From NCBI GenBank assembly GCA_964570585.1, contig CAZMYR010000064.1, forward strand, positions 1-5,697: 5,697 nt of DNA, read 5' to 3'. This document shows, piece by piece, positions 5,338-5,697 of this stretch (position 1 is the first letter of the stretch; each line of letters starts with the position of its first letter). Source of the DNA: G020354945 sp964570585. GTDB taxonomy: Bacteria > Omnitrophota > Gorgyraeia > JABMRG01 > JAFGKX01. The position numbers and the translations under genes are program-made. The notes below the pieces were generated by a model. It was not told where the DNA came from. It saw nothing but the letters and a program-made list of their open reading frames with translations, and did not search any database.

Positions 5338-5697
5338 TTAATAAGTCTGAGGCCCTATTTTTGGCTCATGATGAGTTTTACCAAATTTAAACGGCAATTT
5401 AGGAAATGCCTTTAATCTAAAGACCACCAATACCTCTTCTCCTTTTTCCTTAAATATATTAAAATGCACATCCATTTCCCAGCAGTGCAAATCCCTGGTT
5501 ATAACATATCTCTGCTCTTTTAAATCATAGGTCTTTTTCTCGCCATCTTTAAGCCTTTTGACATCAAAGTCTTCATACGCCCTTATCTTCCATTTAGGAC
5601 TTATGCGCCATTCAAGTTGGCCAAGTATATTGTTTGACTCATCAATATAGCTGTGAGATATCCCGAGCCTGAAGTCTTTGACGGTCGTTACGATATC
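5338..5697 (-). CDS. LptD-like outer-membrane LPS-assembly barrel, C-terminal 119 residues only
   Basis: I translated this open frame by hand; it enters from the right edge and stops with TAA at 5340-5338. It has no start in the window. The sequence is rich in alternating polar and hydrophobic strands (for example LGQLEWRISPKWKIRAYEDF) as expected of beta-barrel strands. Near the end come YVITRDLHCWEMDVHFNI and LVVFRLKAFPKLPFKFG, which I recognise as typical of the C-terminus of LptD/OstA proteins in diderm bacteria; the Cys-Trp pair matches the place of the conserved C-terminal cysteines of LptD. LptD inserts lipopolysaccharide into the outer leaflet. Only 22 bases separate it from ugd, so the two are probably co-transcribed. 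The family call rests on these few motifs; another outer-membrane barrel protein is possible. Confidence 0.6.
   Translation of the reverse strand, partial: DIVTTVKDFRLGISHSYIDESNNILGQLEWRISPKWKIRAYEDFDVKRLKDGEKKTYDLKEQRYVITRDLHCWEMDVHFNIFKEKGEEVLVVFRLKAFPKLPFKFGKTHHEPKIGPQTY

Overview
The window is one strand-uniform block of bacterial DNA. Every convincing gene lies on the minus strand, so the biological order runs from the right edge to the left. The order is: C-terminal part of an LptD-like outer-membrane barrel (5697-5338), UDP-glucose 6-dehydrogenase ugd (5315-4020), an RmlC-related cupin (3907-3458), glucose-1-phosphate thymidylyltransferase rmlA (3461-2724), a DegT/DnrJ/EryC1/StrS aminotransferase (2727-1567), dTDP-glucose 4,6-dehydratase rmlB (1570-575), and dTDP-4-dehydrorhamnose reductase rmlD (573 to beyond base 1). 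Adjacent genes overlap by 4 bases (ATGA or GTGA) or are 1 to 22 bases apart, except for one 112-base gap that is almost entirely a long hairpin. This looks like one surface-polysaccharide precursor operon. No promoter or rho-independent terminator could be recognised, and both ends of the operon lie outside the window.

Together the genes supply UDP-glucuronate (Ugd) and dTDP-6-deoxyhexoses (RmlA, RmlB, then the cupin and RmlD for an L-rhamnose-type sugar). The aminotransferase in the middle suggests an amino sugar as well, or instead. The LptD-like end suggests a diderm with lipopolysaccharide. The moderately AT-rich sequence and the unusual repeats inside genes fit an uncultured candidate-phylum bacterium. 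Omnitrophota is my best guess, from memory of similar repeat-encoded peptides in that group; it is not proven here.

The most striking feature is a set of short repeats lying inside otherwise intact enzyme genes. Three consecutive genes (DegT, rmlB, rmlD) each carry about four perfect copies of a 7-base unit, read in frame, in a predicted surface loop just before or just after a core strand of the fold. Two of the units (ACTTACG and ACGTACG on the coding strand) differ by one base; the third (CCAAAAA) is unrelated. Seven is not a multiple of three, and I checked by hand that gain or loss of one unit in any of the three genes leads to an early stop codon. The tracts could therefore be phase-variation switches, or they could be dispersed genome-wide repeats tolerated in loops. 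The DegT gene also carries a second in-frame insert, two 15-base imperfect palindromes, reminiscent of palindromic elements that insert into genes in Rickettsia. A 36-bp inverted repeat with a 17-base loop sits between ugd and the cupin gene and looks like a small non-autonomous mobile or REP-type element.
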